This document shows positions 8,415-17,064 of a stretch of DNA of 47,401 nt, in pieces. Below the pieces are notes generated by a model, which saw only the letters and a list, made by a program, of their open reading frames with translations, had not been told where the DNA came from and made no database searches. The translations under genes and the position numbers were made by a program. Every line of letters starts with the position of its first letter. The stretch's first letter is position 1. The DNA comes from Bradyrhizobium sp. Ai1a-2. GTDB taxonomy: Bacteria; Pseudomonadota; Alphaproteobacteria; Rhizobiales; Xanthobacteraceae. The stretch is taken from assembly GCF_000426245.1 (NCBI RefSeq), contig NZ_AUEZ01000065.1:1-47401 (forward strand), in the 5' to 3' direction.

Positions 8415-9054
8415 CCTCGTTCCGGCTTCCATCGAACCCGATCGCAACTGCCCGCTCTGTCCACGGCTCGCCGAGTTTCGCGCGGAGGCGCGTGCGAAGC
8501 AGCCGGGCTGGTTCAATTCGCCGGTGGCGTCCTTCGGCGATGCGGAGGCGCGGCTGCTGATTGTCGGGCTGGCGCCGGGGCTTCAGGGCGCCAACCGCAC
8601 GGGGCGCCCCTTTACCGGCGACTATGCCGGCGACCTCCTCTACACCACGCTCCTGGAATTCGGCTTTGCCGAGGGCGTCTATGAGGCGCGGCCGGACGAC
8701 GGCCTGCGGCTGGTCGATTGCCGGATCAGCAACGCCGTGCGCTGCGTGCCGCCGCAGAACAAGCCGCTGCCGATCGAGATCAACACTTGCCGAAAGTTCC
8801 TGGCGGCGACGATCGCGACCATGCCGAGGCTGCGCGCCATCGTCCTGCTTGGCCGCATCGCGCATGAATCCACGGTGAAGGCGCTCAGCCTGCGCGGCGC
8901 GGCCGCGCCCTTTGCGCACGGTGCCGTGCACAAGGCCGGCAATTTCCGCCTCTACGACAGCTATCACTGCTCACGCTACAACACGAATACCGGCGTTCTG
9001 ACGCCAAAAATGTTCCGCGATGTCTTCGCGCAGGTGCGGAAGGATCTGGGTTAG
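8392..9054 (+). CDS. uracil-DNA glycosylase, family 5 (UDGb-like)
   Basis: This enzyme removes uracil and other deaminated bases from DNA for base-excision repair. The 220-residue protein has CPLC near the N-terminus (C20, C23) and further cysteines (in NAVRC and INTCRKF) that fit a 4Fe-4S cluster, the motif GLAPGLQGANRTGRPFTGD (59-77) of the UDGb type, and a late HCSRYNTNTG segment. The upstream open frame reads through the NYN gene in another phase, so I start at the ATG at 8392. That start lacks a strong ribosome site, consistent with coupling to the overlapping upstream gene. Confidence 0.9.
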   Translation: MTTISTTSLVPASIEPDRNCPLCPRLAEFRAEARAKQPGWFNSPVASFGDAEARLLIVGLAPGLQGANRTGRPFTGDYAGDLLYTTLLEFGFAEGVYEARPDDGLRLVDCRISNAVRCVPPQNKPLPIEINTCRKFLAATIATMPRLRAIVLLGRIAHESTVKALSLRGAAAPFAHGAVHKAGNFRLYDSYHCSRYNTNTGVLTPKMFRDVFAQVRKDLG

Positions 9055-9067
9055 GATTTGCAGCATG

Positions 9068-9138
9068 GGCAAAGGCGCGCTTGCGCCGTGCCCACCATCA
9101 ACACTCTGCTCGGGACGGTGGGCACGCGACGCTTTGCC
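9068..9138. repeat. palindromic element between convergent genes
   Basis: Nested inverted arms are visible: GGCAAAG (9068-9074) with CTTTGCC (9132-9138), and GTGCCCACC (9088-9096) with GGTGGGCAC (9117-9125). The element lies between the ends of the glycosylase and peroxiredoxin genes and could fold in either transcript. No T-tract is present. Confidence 0.6.
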
Positions 9139-9149
9139 GACCTTACAAA

Positions 9150-9731
9150 TCAACAACTTGCCGGATTTTCCCGAAGCCATTCCAGCACATCGCCGGCGTT
9201 CCGGTCGGGCGGGAACACCGGATAGAAGACGTGGGTGATCCGCCCGTCATCGATGATCAGCGCCAGCCGCTTGATCAGCGTCAGCCCCGCCACCTCCATG
9301 GTCGGCAGATTGAGTGCGCGCGTCAGCTCAAGCGTCTCGTCCGAGAGCACCGGGAACGGCAGGTGCAGGCGCGACGCCATCTCGGTCTGGTATTCGTTGC
9401 TCTGCGTCGACAGGCCGAACACCTGGCTGGCGCCTGCGGCCTTGAGCTCGGCGAACAGGTCGCGGAAGGCGCAGGTCTGGGGCGTGCAGCCGCGCGCGCC
9501 CGGGATCAAGTCCCAGTCGTCGACGAGCGCGATCTTGCCGGGCTCGCCGGTGCGCGGATAGGCGAACACCACGGTGCGTCCCTTCAGCGACGACAGTGAC
9601 ACTGACGTATCATCGGTCGCCACCAGGCTGACCGGCGGGATCGCCATGCCCGTCAGATGCGCGGCGCCGCCATCATCGGTCGGCGCGGGGATCTTGCTCC
9701 AGTCGACTTCGAGCAGGTTCTTCTGGTTCAT
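9150..9731 (-). CDS. peroxiredoxin (AhpC/TSA, BCP-like)
   Basis: Thiol peroxidases of this family reduce peroxides with a catalytic cysteine. The 193-residue protein has a thioredoxin-like fold pattern with C82 and C87 in GARGCTPQTCAFRD, a CxxxxC spacing seen in BCP-type enzymes, and VFGLSTQSNEYQ downstream. There is no signal peptide, so it is cytoplasmic. It is a single gene flanked by palindromic elements on both sides. The reductant is not apparent from the neighbourhood. Confidence 0.85.
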   Translation of the reverse strand: MNQKNLLEVDWSKIPAPTDDGGAAHLTGMAIPPVSLVATDDTSVSLSSLKGRTVVFAYPRTGEPGKIALVDDWDLIPGARGCTPQTCAFRDLFAELKAAGASQVFGLSTQSNEYQTEMASRLHLPFPVLSDETLELTRALNLPTMEVAGLTLIKRLALIIDDGRITHVFYPVFPPDRNAGDVLEWLRENPASC

Positions 9732-9744
9732 CGTTGCATCCTTC

Positions 9745-9830
9745 GTAGGATGGGTAGAGCGCAGCGAAACCCATCAACTTCGCTGCAGGCTGGCGCAATG
9801 ATGGGTTTCGCTGCGCTCTACCCATCCTAC
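9745..9830. repeat. dispersed palindrome with perfect 32-nt arms
   Basis: The left arm 9745-9776 and right arm 9799-9830 are exact reverse complements, beginning GTAGGATGGGTAGAGCG and ending CGCTCTACCCATCCTAC. The loop is 22 nt. It fills the gap between the peroxiredoxin and smpB. Confidence 0.85.
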
Positions 9831-9835
9831 AATTC

Positions 9836-10309
9836 CTATCCCCGCGCGCGCATCAGGCGGCCCTTCTCACGGCCCCAGTCACGCTTCTTCACGGTTTCGC
9901 GCTTGTCGTGCAGCTTCTTGCCCTTGGCGACCGCGAGCTGCAGCTTGGCGCGTCCGCGTTCATTGAAATAGAGCTTCAGCGGGATCAGCGTCATGCCCTC
10001 GCGGTCGACAGCGCCGATCAATTTGTTGATCTGCTTCCTGTGCAGCAGGAGCTTACGCGGACGCTTCGGCTCGTGGTTGAAGCGATTGGCCTGCAGATAT
10101 TCGGGGATGTTGGCGTTGATCAGCCAGATCTCGCCGTTCCGCGCATCGGCATAGGATTCCGCGATCGTGGTCTTGCCGCCGCGGATCGACTTCACCTCGG
10201 TGCCGGTCAGCGCAATGCCTGCCTCGATCGTGTCCTCGATCGCATAGTTGAAACGCGCCTTGCGGTTCTCGGCGACGACTTTGATCGGACGTTCGTTCTT
10301 CTCAGCCAC
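9836..10309 (-). CDS. smpB: SsrA-binding protein SmpB
   Basis: SmpB binds tmRNA and delivers it to stalled ribosomes for trans-translation. The 157-residue protein has the core motifs NRKARFNYAIEDTIEAGI, LTGTEVKSIR, and the basic C-terminal tail KKLHDKRETVKKRDW that enters the empty mRNA channel. The start codon is GTG at 10309, one nucleotide after the mscL stop, which points to translational coupling. The tmRNA gene itself is not in the window. Confidence 0.97.
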   Translation of the reverse strand: MAEKNERPIKVVAENRKARFNYAIEDTIEAGIALTGTEVKSIRGGKTTIAESYADARNGEIWLINANIPEYLQANRFNHEPKRPRKLLLHRKQINKLIGAVDREGMTLIPLKLYFNERGRAKLQLAVAKGKKLHDKRETVKKRDWGREKGRLMRARG

Positions 10310-10310
10310 T

Positions 10311-10724
10311 TCAGGATTTCTTGAGCAGATCGCGAATCTCGGTCAGCAATTCTTCCTGCCGGGTCAATTTCGGCGGCGCGGGCGCTGCCTCTTGCTTCCG
10401 CTTCAACTGGTTCATCAGCCGGATCACGATGAACAGCACGAAGGCGACGATCAGGAAATTCAGGGTCAGCGTCAGGAAACTGCCCCAAGCCAATACGGCG
10501 CCTTGCTTCTTGGCGTCGGCAAGGTTGTTGGCGGTGACCGACTTCGCCAACGGCGTAAAGTAGTTGGAGAAGTCAAGCCCGCCGGTGATCGCGCCGATGA
10601 TCGGCATGATGACGTCACCGACCAGCGAGTTCACGATCGCGCCAAAGGCCGCGCCGATGATGACGCCGACCGCGAGGTCGACGACATTGCCCTTCATGGC
10701 GAACTCTTGGAACTCCTTGAGCAT
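10311..10724 (-). CDS. mscL: large-conductance mechanosensitive channel
   Basis: MscL opens under membrane tension to release solutes during hypo-osmotic shock. The 137-residue protein begins MLKEFQEFAMKGNVVDLAVG, followed by the glycine-rich pore helix (about 15-45), a periplasmic loop, a second helix (about 75-100) and a cytoplasmic helix rich in Lys/Glu. I chose the ATG at 10724 over an open extension of 14 codons because GAGGAGAAGGGG precedes it and the MscL N-terminus starts there. It is co-directional and adjacent to smpB and dapA. Confidence 0.96.
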   Translation of the reverse strand: MLKEFQEFAMKGNVVDLAVGVIIGAAFGAIVNSLVGDVIMPIIGAITGGLDFSNYFTPLAKSVTANNLADAKKQGAVLAWGSFLTLTLNFLIVAFVLFIVIRLMNQLKRKQEAAPAPPKLTRQEELLTEIRDLLKKS

Positions 10725-10790
10725 GCGCAGCCCCTTCTCCTCGACCTGGCCGACCGGACCAGCCATTGGCGCAACTCTACTCTATGGGCT

Positions 10791-11681
10791 CTAGTTGATC
10801 AGGCCGGCGTGAACCATGGCGCTGCGCACCGCCACGCGCGTGGATTCCGACACCGGCACCATCGGCAACCGCAGCCGCTCCTCCAGCTTGCCGAGCAGCG
10901 ACATCGCGTATTTCACCGGCCCGGGATTGCTCTCGATGAACAGGTTGTTGTGCAGCGGCATCAACTTGTCGTGCAGCTTCAGCGCGGTCGCGACATCGCC
11001 CTTCTTCCAGGCGGCATGGAACTCGGCGCACAGCCGCGGCGCCACATTCGATGTCACGGAGATGCAGCCATGGCCGCCATGGGCCATGTAGCCGAGCACG
11101 GTCGCATCCTCGCCCGAGAGCTGGTTGAAATCCTCACCCATCGCCGCGCGCTGCTGCGACACCCGCACCATGCTCGCGGTGGCGTCCTTGACGCCGGCGA
11201 TGTTCTTCAGTTCCCACAGCCGCTTCATCGTATCGACCGACATGTCGATCACGGAGCGCGGCGGGATATTGTAGATAATGATCGGGATTCCAATCGCATC
11301 GTTGATTGCCTTGAAGTGCTGGTAGAGCCCCTCCTGGGTCGGCTTGTTGTAATAGGGGGTGACGACCAACACGGCGTCGGCGCCGGCCTGCTCCGCATGC
11401 TCGGACAGTTCGATCGCCTCCTTGGTCGAATTGGAACCGGCGCCTGCGATGACCGGCACCCTGCCCTTGGCCTCACTGACGCACCATTCGACCACCCGCT
11501 TGTGCTCGTCATGGCTCAGCGTCGGGCTCTCGCCGGTGGTGCCGACCGGCACCAGGCCATTGGTGCCCTCGGTGATCTGCCAGTTCACAAGCCCACGGAA
11601 AGCGGCCTCGTCCACGGAGCCGTTCTTGAACGGAGTCACCAAAGCGGTGAAAGAGCCGCGGAATTTTGTCTTGGCTGCCAT
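10791..11681 (-). CDS. dapA: 4-hydroxy-tetrahydrodipicolinate synthase
   Basis: DapA condenses pyruvate with aspartate semialdehyde, the first committed step to lysine and diaminopimelate. The 296-residue protein contains VPVGTTGESPTLSHDEH, the proton-relay tyrosine in IIYNIPPRSV and the Schiff-base lysine in IAGVKDATASMVR. The ATG at 11681 has an excellent ribosome site (GGAGGAAG), which settles the start against an upstream in-frame Met. The gene is divergent from the lytic transglycosylase gene across a 233-nt gap. Both serve peptidoglycan metabolism, though co-regulation is not shown. Confidence 0.97.
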   Translation of the reverse strand: MAAKTKFRGSFTALVTPFKNGSVDEAAFRGLVNWQITEGTNGLVPVGTTGESPTLSHDEHKRVVEWCVSEAKGRVPVIAGAGSNSTKEAIELSEHAEQAGADAVLVVTPYYNKPTQEGLYQHFKAINDAIGIPIIIYNIPPRSVIDMSVDTMKRLWELKNIAGVKDATASMVRVSQQRAAMGEDFNQLSGEDATVLGYMAHGGHGCISVTSNVAPRLCAEFHAAWKKGDVATALKLHDKLMPLHNNLFIESNPGPVKYAMSLLGKLEERLRLPMVPVSESTRVAVRSAMVHAGLIN

Positions 11682-11914
11682 GGACTTCCTCCACTTATAA
11701 GGTTGCGGCGCGCGGGTCAGAAAGGCCAACTCATATCGGGTCCGGCGGCCAGGCGAAAGGGCCGTAGTCTCCCCGTCCCATTCCCAGCCGCGATTTTGCC
11801 GCTGTCATGGCGCAGATATCGTTTCCGCGACACTTTTAGCATTTTGTCCACATATTCAATCAAATACAGCTAAGGCCTCAGCGATCAGATGATTCGCCGC
11901 CGCAGAGGAAAGCC

Positions 11915-14182
11915 GTGACCCCTTCCCCCCGCGCTGCCGCATTGCGATCGACCGCCTTGGCGACGTCGCTGGTGCTGGCTTTTGGACTGGTCGCGATGGC
12001 AGAAGCCGTGGCCGATCCAAACGTTCCGTTGCCCAAATCACGACCAGTCGCGCGCAGCGCGGCGCCCAAAACCACACCCGCGACCACCACGCCCGCGACT
12101 GCAGCCGCCAAGAATGCTGCCAAGGATACTGCGAAACCTACCGCCGCTCCCCGGGCTACCTCGTCCAACACGCCTGCTCCGCCCCCGCCCCATTTGGCTC
12201 CGGCCACCCGCCAGCATGCGGCGCCGGCCCGGAGCAAGCCGGCAGTGCCCGCTGCGGTAGCAGCGACCTCATCGACCTCGCAGGGCGACAAGGACGCGCT
12301 CGAGAATGTCATCGAGCTGGTCCGCAAGCAGAAGCCCGGCGATGCGACCCAGGTCGAGGCGACGATCTCCGATCCCGTCGCCCGAAAGCTCGCCGAGTGG
12401 CTGATCCTGCGCAGCGAGAACAACGGCGCGTCGGTCGAGCGCTACCGCGCTTTCATCTCGGCCAATCCGAGCTGGCCCTCGCAAACCTTCCTGCGCCGCC
12501 GCCTTGAAGCCGCACTGTGGGACGACCACCGTGAGGATTCCGCGGTCTGGTCGTGGTTCGAGAACGAATCGCCTGTCTCAGCCAAGGGTCGGTTCGCGCT
12601 GGCGAAGGCGATGCTGACGCGTGGCGACCGCGCCAATGCCGAGCGGCTGGTGCGCGAAGCCTGGCGCAGCGACCCCATGAGCGAGGACACCGAAACCACC
12701 GCGCTCGACCTGTTCGGAGCCTTGCTCACCGCCGGCGACCACAAGGCGCGCATGGACACGATGCTTTACGGCACCGAGCAGGAGGCCGCCGGCCTGCGTG
12801 CGGCCAAGCGGCTTGGCTCGGGTTATCTCGCGCTGGCTAAAGCGCGCATCGCCACCAACAAGAAGGCATCCAACCTGCGGGCGCTGCTGGAAGCGGTGCC
12901 GCGTGAACTGCACGGCGATACCGGCTATCTCTTCGCCCGCATCCAGCTGCTCCGCCGCGAGGAGAAGTTCGCGGAAGCGGCGCAGTTGATGCTGAGTGCG
13001 CCGAAGGATCCGGCAAGGCTGTTCAATGTCGACGAATGGTGGATCGAGCGGCGCCTGCTGGCGCGCAAGATGATCGACGTCGGCGAGAACCGCACCGCCT
13101 ATCTGATCGCGCGCGATGCGGCGCTGCCCGCCCGCGACATCTACAAGACCGAGCAGGAGTTCACGGCCGGCTGGATCGCGCTGCGCTTCCTCAATGATCC
13201 CGGGCTCGCTGCGCAGCATTTCGCCCGCATCGGCGTTGGCAGCGTCAATCCGACCGCGCTGGCGCGTGCCGGCTATTGGCAGGGCCGCGCCGCCGAAGCC
13301 GCCGGCCGCAACCAGGAAGCGCGCGCAGCCTATCTGCGCGCGGCCGAGCAATCGACCAGCTATTACGGCCAGCTCGCGCGGGCCAAGCTCGGCCTGCCGC
13401 AGATCGAGCTGAACGGCGTCCCGAGCGCACGCGGCCGCGGCGTCGAGCGACTGGAGATCGTGCGGGCGGCGCAGCTGCTCTATGAACTCGACGAGCGCGA
13501 GTTCGCGATTCCCATGCTCGCGGACATGGGCGAGAACGGCGATCCCGAGGCGCTGGTCGGGCTCGGCGAGCTGACGTCGCGCTACAGCGATGCGCGCGGC
13601 ATGCTGTTGATGGGCAAGGCTGCGCTCAACCGCGGCCTGCCGTTCGACTTCTACGCCTATCCCATCAACGGGATTCCGTCTTTCAGGTCGATCGGCCCGG
13701 ACATCGAGCGGAGCATCGTCTATGCGATCGCGCGGCAGGAGAGCGCATTCAATCCGGCCGTGGTTTCGCCGGCGCAGGCCTATGGCCTGATGCAGGTCAC
13801 GCCGGAAGCCGGCCGCTATGTCTGCAAGCGCGCCGGCGTCGCGTTTGACCTGAACCGGATGAAGACCGACTCGGTCTACAACGCCGCGCTTGGCGCCGCA
13901 GAGCTCGGCGGGTTGCTCGATGACTATCGCGGCTCCTACATCCTCACCTTCGCGGCCTACAATGCCGGCCGCGGCAGCGTGAGGAAATGGATCGATCGCT
14001 ACGGCGATCCGCGCGATTCCAAGGTCGACGCGGTCGACTGGGTCGAGCTGATCCCGTTCTCCGAGACGCGCAACTATGTGCAGCGGATCATGGAGAACCT
14101 GCAGGTCTACCGCGCCCGCTTCGGCGGCGGCACGCGGCTGCAGATCGAGGCCGACCTCCACCGCGGCGCCAGCGTCGAATAG
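11915..14182 (+). CDS. soluble lytic murein transglycosylase (Slt-type)
   Basis: This periplasmic enzyme cleaves the MurNAc-GlcNAc bond with formation of anhydro-MurNAc. The 755-residue protein has a signal peptide (about 1-33), a Pro/Ala/Lys/Thr-rich linker (about 35-125), a long alpha-helical superhelix (about 130-580) and a C-terminal SLT domain with catalytic E609 in ARQESAFNP, then YGLMQVTP and FAAYNAGRGSVRKW. The GTG start at 11915 is preceded by AGAGGAAA. It is longer than E. coli Slt70 because of the linker, which probably spans the periplasm. Confidence 0.94.
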   Translation: MTPSPRAAALRSTALATSLVLAFGLVAMAEAVADPNVPLPKSRPVARSAAPKTTPATTTPATAAAKNAAKDTAKPTAAPRATSSNTPAPPPPHLAPATRQHAAPARSKPAVPAAVAATSSTSQGDKDALENVIELVRKQKPGDATQVEATISDPVARKLAEWLILRSENNGASVERYRAFISANPSWPSQTFLRRRLEAALWDDHREDSAVWSWFENESPVSAKGRFALAKAMLTRGDRANAERLVREAWRSDPMSEDTETTALDLFGALLTAGDHKARMDTMLYGTEQEAAGLRAAKRLGSGYLALAKARIATNKKASNLRALLEAVPRELHGDTGYLFARIQLLRREEKFAEAAQLMLSAPKDPARLFNVDEWWIERRLLARKMIDVGENRTAYLIARDAALPARDIYKTEQEFTAGWIALRFLNDPGLAAQHFARIGVGSVNPTALARAGYWQGRAAEAAGRNQEARAAYLRAAEQSTSYYGQLARAKLGLPQIELNGVPSARGRGVERLEIVRAAQLLYELDEREFAIPMLADMGENGDPEALVGLGELTSRYSDARGMLLMGKAALNRGLPFDFYAYPINGIPSFRSIGPDIERSIVYAIARQESAFNPAVVSPAQAYGLMQVTPEAGRYVCKRAGVAFDLNRMKTDSVYNAALGAAELGGLLDDYRGSYILTFAAYNAGRGSVRKWIDRYGDPRDSKVDAVDWVELIPFSETRNYVQRIMENLQVYRARFGGGTRLQIEADLHRGASVE

Positions 14183-14191
14183 ATAAAAATA

Positions 14192-14262
14192 GCGAATAGC
14201 GAATTGAGAGTGGCGAATAGCGCGTCAGCGCTGCTCGCTTCGCTATTCGCCATTCACCATTC
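14192..14262. repeat. GCGAATAGC-type repeat cluster
   Basis: Two direct copies of GCGAATAGCG (from 14192 and 14213) are followed by an inverted copy; the arms GGCGAATAGCG (14212-14222) and CGCTATTCGCC (14241-14251) are exact complements. The cluster continues with variant ATTCRCCATTC units up to about 14262. It lies between the convergent transglycosylase and porin genes. Confidence 0.65.
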
Positions 14263-14278
14263 GTCACTCCCGCAAAGA

Positions 14279-14309
14279 AAAATCCCCGGCGGTTTCCCGC
14301 CGGGGATTT
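14279..14309 (-). terminator. Rho-independent terminator after porin gene
   Basis: A 12-bp GC-rich stem is formed by AATCCCCGGCGG (14281-14292) and CCGCCGGGGATT (14297-14308) with a TTTC loop. On the minus strand it is followed by T-rich sequence (TTTTTCTTTG). It lies 28 nt beyond the porin stop. Confidence 0.88.
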
Positions 14310-14336
14310 CCCTTACAGAGCAGTCAGGCGATCAGA

Positions 14337-15938
14337 TCAGAAGTTGCGCTGAACGCGGACGTTCAAGCTGACCGTATCCTGATCCTGGAAGTCGTAGCGC
14401 GCGGTCGGCTTGGGAGCCGACGGCGTGATGATGCCGGAACCAGTGAACTTCTGGTCGAGGTGGAACCACATGACTTCGGCCGAGAACGTCAGGTTCTTGA
14501 CCGGAGTCCAGCGGGTGATTGCACCGAGCTGCGAGACGTTGAAGTCGGGGTTGCAGCTATAATCAAGGCTCGGCGCCGCGACGCGGGCAGCAGTAAAGGT
14601 AGAGCAGATGAAGAATTTCGCCGTGTTGTCGTAGCTAACCGACGAATAGCTGCCGAACAAGCTGCTCGACCAGTAGGGATCCCAGTTGTGGTTGAAGGCA
14701 CCACGGACACCCCATGCTGTCGTCAGATGGATTTTCCCATCGGCACCAAACAACGGACCCGCGAGGCCGGCCGGCGCGTACACACCGTCAGTCACCGCAC
14801 CAAAACCGAGGCTCTGATAGGAGCCGAAGCCCGGGCTGCCGAAAAGCGAGAACGGATTCGGCGACGTCGACGACGTCGAGATCACCTGCTTGGTATTACC
14901 CTTGGCGAAGGTGGCATCGAACTTGATGTCGTCGCCGGGACCGGTCGGGATGTTCTTGATCTGCAACGCAGCCATCACCGCGCCGCCCCACTTGGTGTCC
15001 GGGTGGCCGGAGAGTTCCGAAAGACCAGTCGGCGCTGCGCCCGGCAGGGCGGTGGCACCGGCGGGAGCGCCGACCGTGTTCAGGACGTTGTAGGAGGCGT
15101 TGACTTCATGCGCCGAAGCCGAAATCTGGAACAGACCCCAGGCCTGATCGATGCGGATGTTACCGACGATGTCGGGTGCATGCACGCCGGCATAGGCGTT
15201 GGCGACAGCGCCCTGTGACGTGAGCGGCACGGTCAGGTTGGCCACGACGGTGCGGTCGAAGACGGTCGGATCATCGAGGCCGATGGTGCCCGACACGCCG
15301 TTGCCGAACTGGGCGGTGTACTGGATGTTGTTCACGCCGGTGACGGTGTCATGACCGCCGAGCAGGAACGACGAGTTGTTGCCCGGATAACCATGCCACG
15401 GCGTCGCGAAGGCCGAAGCCGACTTACCGAAAGTGAAGCCCGCGAACTGGATGAACACGAATTCGACCGCGACATAGCCACCGCCGGGGGTGTCAAGCAG
15501 GTTGGAGCTTGCAACCGGAAGCGAACCGTTGACCGAGTTCGGGTTCATCGTGTTGTTGCCCAGCGTCGAGAACTGGAAGTCGGCCTGACCGAAGGTGCGG
15601 ACGACGCCATATTCCGTTGCGGTGCGGGTATCGACCGTCAGCGCCATACGAGAGCGGGCGGAGAAGTAGTCTTGATAGCGGTTGTGCTGGCCCGCATCAC
15701 CACTCCACGCCGGCGAGTTGTAGATGCCGCCGTTGAAGGTGGTGTCGACGCGCAGGTAACCACCGATCTTCATGCAGGTGTCGGTGCCTGGGATGTACCA
15801 GAAACCGGCACCGTAGAGCGAACAGATCCTCACGTACTCGACCGCTTTGGCCTTGACGGGAAGATCGGCCGCCTGTGCCCCGCCCATGGCGAGCAGACCC
15901 GCCGCTGAGCCGAGGATAAGGCTCTTAACCATCTTCAT
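14337..15938 (-). CDS. outer-membrane porin, rhizobial Porin_2 type
   Basis: The protein forms a general diffusion channel in the outer membrane. It has 533 residues, a signal peptide ending in AQAADLP, and the rhizobial porin opening with AVEYVRICSLYGAGFWYIPG, then IGGYLRVDTTF. The rest is rich in aromatic and glycine residues in alternating beta-strand pattern and ends in Phe (NVRVQRNF), the usual outer-membrane assembly signal. GGAGG lies before the ATG. It has its own strong terminator, so it is probably a highly expressed single gene. Confidence 0.93.
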   Translation of the reverse strand: MKMVKSLILGSAAGLLAMGGAQAADLPVKAKAVEYVRICSLYGAGFWYIPGTDTCMKIGGYLRVDTTFNGGIYNSPAWSGDAGQHNRYQDYFSARSRMALTVDTRTATEYGVVRTFGQADFQFSTLGNNTMNPNSVNGSLPVASSNLLDTPGGGYVAVEFVFIQFAGFTFGKSASAFATPWHGYPGNNSSFLLGGHDTVTGVNNIQYTAQFGNGVSGTIGLDDPTVFDRTVVANLTVPLTSQGAVANAYAGVHAPDIVGNIRIDQAWGLFQISASAHEVNASYNVLNTVGAPAGATALPGAAPTGLSELSGHPDTKWGGAVMAALQIKNIPTGPGDDIKFDATFAKGNTKQVISTSSTSPNPFSLFGSPGFGSYQSLGFGAVTDGVYAPAGLAGPLFGADGKIHLTTAWGVRGAFNHNWDPYWSSSLFGSYSSVSYDNTAKFFICSTFTAARVAAPSLDYSCNPDFNVSQLGAITRWTPVKNLTFSAEVMWFHLDQKFTGSGIITPSAPKPTARYDFQDQDTVSLNVRVQRNF

Positions 15939-17064
15939 GTTAAACCTCCAAGTTGCTCTATAAGGAAGAGCTGCGGATCCGCCGGGTGATCACCCTGAAG
16001 CTGGTTCCCTAGTCCCCCCGAAACCCGTCAAGCCGCTTCGCGCTTTCGGACTCCCGCGAAAACGCGAGGGACTTAAGCGAACCACCAAGAACGGGACGAC
16101 TTTGGGATGCCCCCCTCCGTCGCAGCAACAGAATTACCGAAGGGACCTGCACAAGCAACAAAGGAACCACTCCGAACCGTCCCGCGCCGCCTGTTTTCCA
16201 ACGGGTGTTGCACAAATAACACGCAGATGTGATCGAAAGGCCGCGACAACTCATTGAAATTACTAGATATTATTTTTCGGCCTCACTGAACCCTCTCGAG
16301 CGCCTTCGCGGCGGGGTCCGACCCCATTGCTGCGCCTCGGCCCGGATGTCCTTCGAATCAAACGACTCGGGGCGTCTGATTCCTCGATCAAAACAGGCAG
16401 CTCGCAATGCGAGCGTCCCAGTGATCACTCTAACAAAGGTTCGGTCTCGCAGCCTGCGGGCGGCACTCTCTAGATTAGATCAGCAGATTACGTCAGCCTT
16501 CGCCCCCGCTCCGGGAACCCGTATGCGCCGCCTTGCGCGAGCGCTCCCGGTTCAACCGGTCTCCGATCCGACACCGTGACTGCCGCGGCCTTGCCGATTT
16601 CGTCAACGGCCGACTGCAGCGTCGCGTCGGCGATCAAGGCCGTTTGGGCCGACGATTGCCGTCGGCCGCGCTTCCTGCCACCGGGTTCCCCAACGGGAAC
16701 AGGCCCTCAATGCGGTCTCGGCGCAATGGATAATTAAATCGATTTTAACAATTAAACCGCCCAAATTAACAGATTCCAGCTTAATTGATTTACATAAATT
16801 AATGACAGAGTATAAATTCCCATGCATCGTAAAGCGGTTCGACTGTTTATTTCTATCGATGATTGTGGAGCCATCTACTACCGAGCCGTGTCCACGGCTG
16901 CTCCTCCAAATGATCGAAAGCTGAAGTCGGACTGCATGTTGCCGCGGATGCCGTGGCGGCAGGCTGTCTGATGCTGCAACTCTACTGAGGCCTGGTCGAA
17001 GCGAGAAGCGAGCGAGACCGAAATTAGATAGCAACAGTTATAGCAACAGTTTATGGAGCGCCGA
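15939..17064. other. 1.1-kb non-coding stretch, with AT-rich patch at about 16730-16860
   Basis: I see no convincing gene. The first 300 nt are upstream DNA of the porin gene. A hairpin GAATCAAACG/CGTCTGATTC lies at about 16356-16382. From about 16730 to 16860 the composition turns strongly AT-rich, with runs such as TTAATTGATTTACATAAATT, unlike the rest of the window. This could be a regulatory region for the dioxygenase gene or a scar of transferred DNA. Confidence 0.6.
16789..16816 (+). promoter_or_regulatory. candidate sigma-70 promoter for the dioxygenase gene
   Basis: TTTACA (16789-16794) and TATAAA (16811-16816) are 16 nt apart inside the AT-rich patch. If used, the leader before the dioxygenase ATG would be about 240 nt. 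This is a motif match only. Confidence 0.35.

Noticed and set aside
10248..11873. 541-codon plus-strand open frame
   Set aside because: Antisense to smpB, mscL and dapA; low-complexity His/Arg/Gln composition.
12578..14161. 527-codon minus-strand open frame
   Set aside because: Antisense to the lytic transglycosylase, whose SLT active site is intact.
14192..14262. CRISPR-like direct repeats
   Set aside because: Only two direct copies of a 10-nt word with no regular spacers, plus an inverted copy; this is a palindromic repeat cluster.
16009..16254. 81-codon minus-strand frame upstream of the porin gene
   Set aside because: No ribosome site, no protein-like pattern, and it lies in the expected leader and promoter region.
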